NCBI GenBank assembly: GCA_002409285.1
Contig: DHUT01000040.1
Span: 17,956 to 24,482 of the forward strand
Direction of reading: 5' to 3'
Source: Firmicutes bacterium UBA5227
Lineage (GTDB): Bacteria; Bacillota; Clostridia; Tissierellales; Sedimentibacteraceae
Length of the DNA: 6,527 nt
Made by a program: the position numbers and the translations under genes. Below the pieces are notes generated by a model. The model saw only the letters and a list, made by a program, of their open reading frames with translations, did not search any database and was not told the DNA's origin. The first letter of the stretch is position 1, and every line of letters begins with the position of its first letter. This document shows, piece by piece, positions 5,121 to 6,527 of the stretch.

Positions 5121-5453
5121 ATGTCAAAAACATATATTCAAGTAAGAGCCGAAGAAAACGATAAGGAATTAGCATCTGAAATACTTGAAAAGTTAGGTAC
5201 TAATTTATCTACGGTTGTTAATATGTTATTAAAGCAAATTATTATGACTAAAAGTATTCCGTTTGAAGTAAAACTTAATGAAACTAATTATACGGAAGAT
5301 GAAGCAATTTCTGAAATAGTTACAACCTTAGCAATGGAAAATATGAATTTAACAAAGGAAGATATATTATTATTAAAAGAATATAGAAGCAATAAAAATG
5401 CATCTGAAGATATTAGGAAAAAGATAGTTTCTGGATATACTAAGGAGCAATAG
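5121..5453 (+). CDS. RelB/DinJ-like antitoxin with Fic-inhibitory C-terminus
   Basis: The 110-residue protein starts at ATG 5121 behind GAGGTG. Residues 1-50 (SKTYIQVRAEENDKELASEI, LEKLGTNLSTVVNMLLKQII, SIPFEV) match the RelB/DinJ ribbon-helix-helix pattern: a first strand for DNA contact, two helices and a conserved IPF-type segment. The C-terminal half carries T-L-A-M-E-N at 69-74, fitting the (S/T)xxxE(G/N) motif by which VbhA-type antitoxins push their Glu into the Fic active site and block ATP binding. The basic tail (NKNASEDIRKKIVSGYTKEQ) resembles the end of VbhA-like antitoxins. The Fic toxin gene follows after two bases. The protein probably both neutralises the toxin and represses the operon. 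The family is clear; the dual function is inferred. Confidence 0.88.
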   Translation: MSKTYIQVRAEENDKELASEILEKLGTNLSTVVNMLLKQIIMTKSIPFEVKLNETNYTEDEAISEIVTTLAMENMNLTKEDILLLKEYRSNKNASEDIRKKIVSGYTKEQ

Positions 5454-5455
5454 GA

Positions 5456-6034
5456 ATGAGTAATCAAATATATTGTTATCCTAATTCTGATGTATTGATT
5501 AATAAATTAAATATTCGAAATAGTGATATATTGTTTGAAGCTGAAAGAAAACTTACAATGTTGCGTATTTCTGATTTAATTGACACCCCTATTAAAGGTG
5601 AGTTTGATTTAAAACATTTACAGGCAATTCATAAATATATATTTCAGGATATTTATGATTGGGCTGGTGAAATTCGCACTGTTGATATTGCTAAGCAAAA
5701 TATGTTTTGTAAGGTTCAATATATAAATGGTCAGGCATCAATTATTTTTGAAAACTTAAAAAAAGAGAACTTCTTAATTGACTTAAAAAGGGATGAAATT
5801 GTAAATAGACTGTCATATTATTTTTCTGAAATAAATGCTCTTCATCCTTTTAGAGAAGGCAATGGTCGCAGTCAAAGAGAGTTTATTCGTGAATTAGCAT
5901 TTTCTTGTAATTACAGAATTGATTTTAGAAAAGTGGATAAGAATCTAATGTCAGAAGCCAGCAAAGATTCTTTTTTGTGCAATTATAGCAAGATGGAAGG
6001 GCTGTTTGAGATTTGTTTAAGTGAAAGAATATAA
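5456..6034 (+). CDS. Fic-domain toxin (AMP-transferase)
   Basis: This 192-residue single-domain Fic protein carries the complete catalytic motif H-P-F-R-E-G-N-G-R-S-Q-R at 130-141: His130 as catalytic base, Glu134 for the metal, and glycines and Arg for ATP phosphates. The preceding flap and target-binding hairpin (YDWAGEIRTVDIAKQNMF, about 67-84) is also typical. Fic enzymes of this size paired with small antitoxins (VbhT, FicT type) attach AMP to a target protein; DNA gyrase and topoisomerase IV B subunits are the known targets of that group. No inhibitory helix is built into the toxin, consistent with inhibition in trans by the gene just upstream. AAGGAG (5442-5447) inside the antitoxin end, eight bases before the ATG, and the two-base gap give tight co-translation. 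All key residues are present, so it should be active when freed. Confidence 0.93.
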   Translation: MSNQIYCYPNSDVLINKLNIRNSDILFEAERKLTMLRISDLIDTPIKGEFDLKHLQAIHKYIFQDIYDWAGEIRTVDIAKQNMFCKVQYINGQASIIFENLKKENFLIDLKRDEIVNRLSYYFSEINALHPFREGNGRSQREFIRELAFSCNYRIDFRKVDKNLMSEASKDSFLCNYSKMEGLFEICLSERI

Positions 6035-6060
6035 ATCTTGGTTATAAATGGACAAAATAA

Positions 6061-6088
6061 TAATTACCCTGTGGCAACAGGATAATTA
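6061..6088. terminator. Hairpin after the Fic gene
   Basis: A 12-bp stem with one C-A mismatch (6061-6072 with 6077-6088, loop GGCA) lies 26 bases after the Fic stop. The plus-strand tail is only moderately T-rich; the minus-strand tail (TTATTATTTTG) is better. It is a likely end of the toxin-antitoxin transcript, perhaps working in both directions. Confidence 0.5.
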
Positions 6089-6196
6089 CATAATTTCAAT
6101 TATTAAAAATATTGATGACCTTTTATAGTAAAATAGTATTATAATTTAAATTGTAATCATATTGAATTTAATACTTATAAAAAATTCTGAGTTATG

Positions 6197-6225
6197 TTGA
6201 CAATATAACACAAAATTGATATGCT
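6197..6225 (+). promoter_or_regulatory. Possible promoter of a short transcription unit
   Basis: TTGACA (6197-6202) is perfect. At 17 bases stands TATGCT (6220-6225), a moderate -10; a better TATAAT at 6226-6231 is 23 bases away and thus too far. The next elements are a ribosome binding site and a terminator within 190 bases. Confidence 0.4.
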
Positions 6226-6240
6226 TATAATATATTATAT

Positions 6241-6395
6241 GAAGGTGGTGTCTGTTTGATAGTAACTCTGTAATGAGCATTTATTAATTTATTTGGACAA
6301 TAGTTGGATTACCAATATTTTTTTATTGTACTTACAATGCCTTACAGAAAATACAAACTGGACATATAGTTTATATGGATATATTTCAGGTATAG
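6241..6395 (+). pseudogene. Small hydrophobic peptide gene, apparently disrupted
   Basis: After a strong GAAGGTGGTG (6241-6250), ATG at 6273 reads M-S-I-Y, then TAA (6285-6287), and the same frame continues FIWTIVGLPIFFYCTYNALQ, KIQTGHIVYMDIFQV and stops at 6393-6395 inside the terminator stem. A CAA-to-TAA change would account for the stop. Alternatively a TTG at 6256, well spaced from the ribosome binding site, gives only five codons. One membrane-spanning segment, small size and a private promoter and terminator recall small holin-like or type I toxin genes, but no family match can be claimed. A different frame from TTG 6293 to 6484 lacks a ribosome binding site and runs through the terminator, so I do not favour it. 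Confidence 0.3.
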
Positions 6396-6420
6396 TATTT
6401 TGCTATACCTTTTTTCTTTT
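6388..6420 (+). terminator. Strong intrinsic terminator
   Basis: AGGTATAG (6388-6395) pairs perfectly with CTATACCT (6403-6410) around a 7-base loop, followed by TTTTTCTTTT. It ends the short transcription unit that starts near 6197 and insulates the next gene. Confidence 0.85.
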
Positions 6421-6464
6421 CTGTAAGATAAATCTTTTAAAATTATGTTTAAGAAAGGGAAAAA

Positions 6465-6527
6465 ATGAAATATTTAAAAAGTAGGAAATACGATAATGAA
6501 TTCATTAACTTGAATTCGGCAAGTAGT
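6465..6527 (+). CDS. Start of an unidentified gene, cut by window end
   Basis: ATG at 6465, five bases after AAAGGG (6454-6459), opens a frame that is still open at the last base. The 21 visible codons begin MKYLKSRKYDNEFINLN. This is too little to name a family. It could be a genuine gene whose body lies outside the window; the only support is the ribosome binding site, the position after a terminator and the open frame. Confidence 0.45.
   Translation, partial: MKYLKSRKYDNEFINLNSASS

Noticed and set aside
6293..6484. 63-residue hydrophobic frame starting with TTG
   Set aside because: It has no ribosome binding site, passes through a strong terminator and overlaps the next gene start; it is more likely an out-of-frame reading of AT-rich DNA.

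Overview
The window looks like a patchwork accessory region from a low-GC Firmicute, most likely a gut-type Clostridium or Lachnospiraceae relative. That assignment is inferred from AT-rich sequence, strong Gram-positive ribosome binding sites, and gene types (two-gene Fic module, radical-SAM peptide cluster, IS21-like and IS1634-like remnants). Intact genes alternate with broken ones, and one block on the minus strand (about 2110-4370) is visibly richer in GC than the AT-rich flanks.

Left part (1-1850): an intact GNAT acetyltransferase is followed by a hairpin. Next comes an unlisted 39-residue peptide gene ending in Lys-Cys-Gly-Tyr-Cys, then a strong hairpin terminator, then the start of a radical-SAM enzyme. 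This order (precursor, attenuating terminator, maturase) is typical of ribosomally made, enzyme-modified peptides (RiPPs). The maturase is dead: it carries an in-frame stop at codon 12 and, after about 100 residues, runs into the C-terminal third of an unrelated GNAT enzyme. Behind it, on the minus strand, lie two adjacent frames that look like a decayed membrane protein.

Middle part (1850-4950): four 22-base units resembling the repeated end of an IS21-type element and a 16-bp perfect inverted repeat border a minus-strand operon. The operon is an RsgA-type circularly permuted GTPase, then a GNAT enzyme (ATGA overlap), then a kinase-like protein (2-base gap) that is broken by a TAG and has lost its C-terminus. 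It is read from a near-consensus promoter at 4723-4751 through a leader of about 345 bases. That leader holds a 10-residue leader peptide and two successive intrinsic terminators, which suggests ribosome-dependent attenuation. An IS1634-like transposase fragment lies on the far side.

Right part (4950-6527): a compact, intact toxin-antitoxin module under a near-consensus promoter with a possible operator in its spacer. The antitoxin combines a RelB/DinJ-like N-terminus with a VbhA-like Fic-inhibitory motif, and the toxin is a Fic adenylyltransferase. Beyond it is a very short transcription unit (possible promoter, ribosome binding site, disrupted small hydrophobic reading frame, strong terminator), and then the start of a gene that runs off the window.
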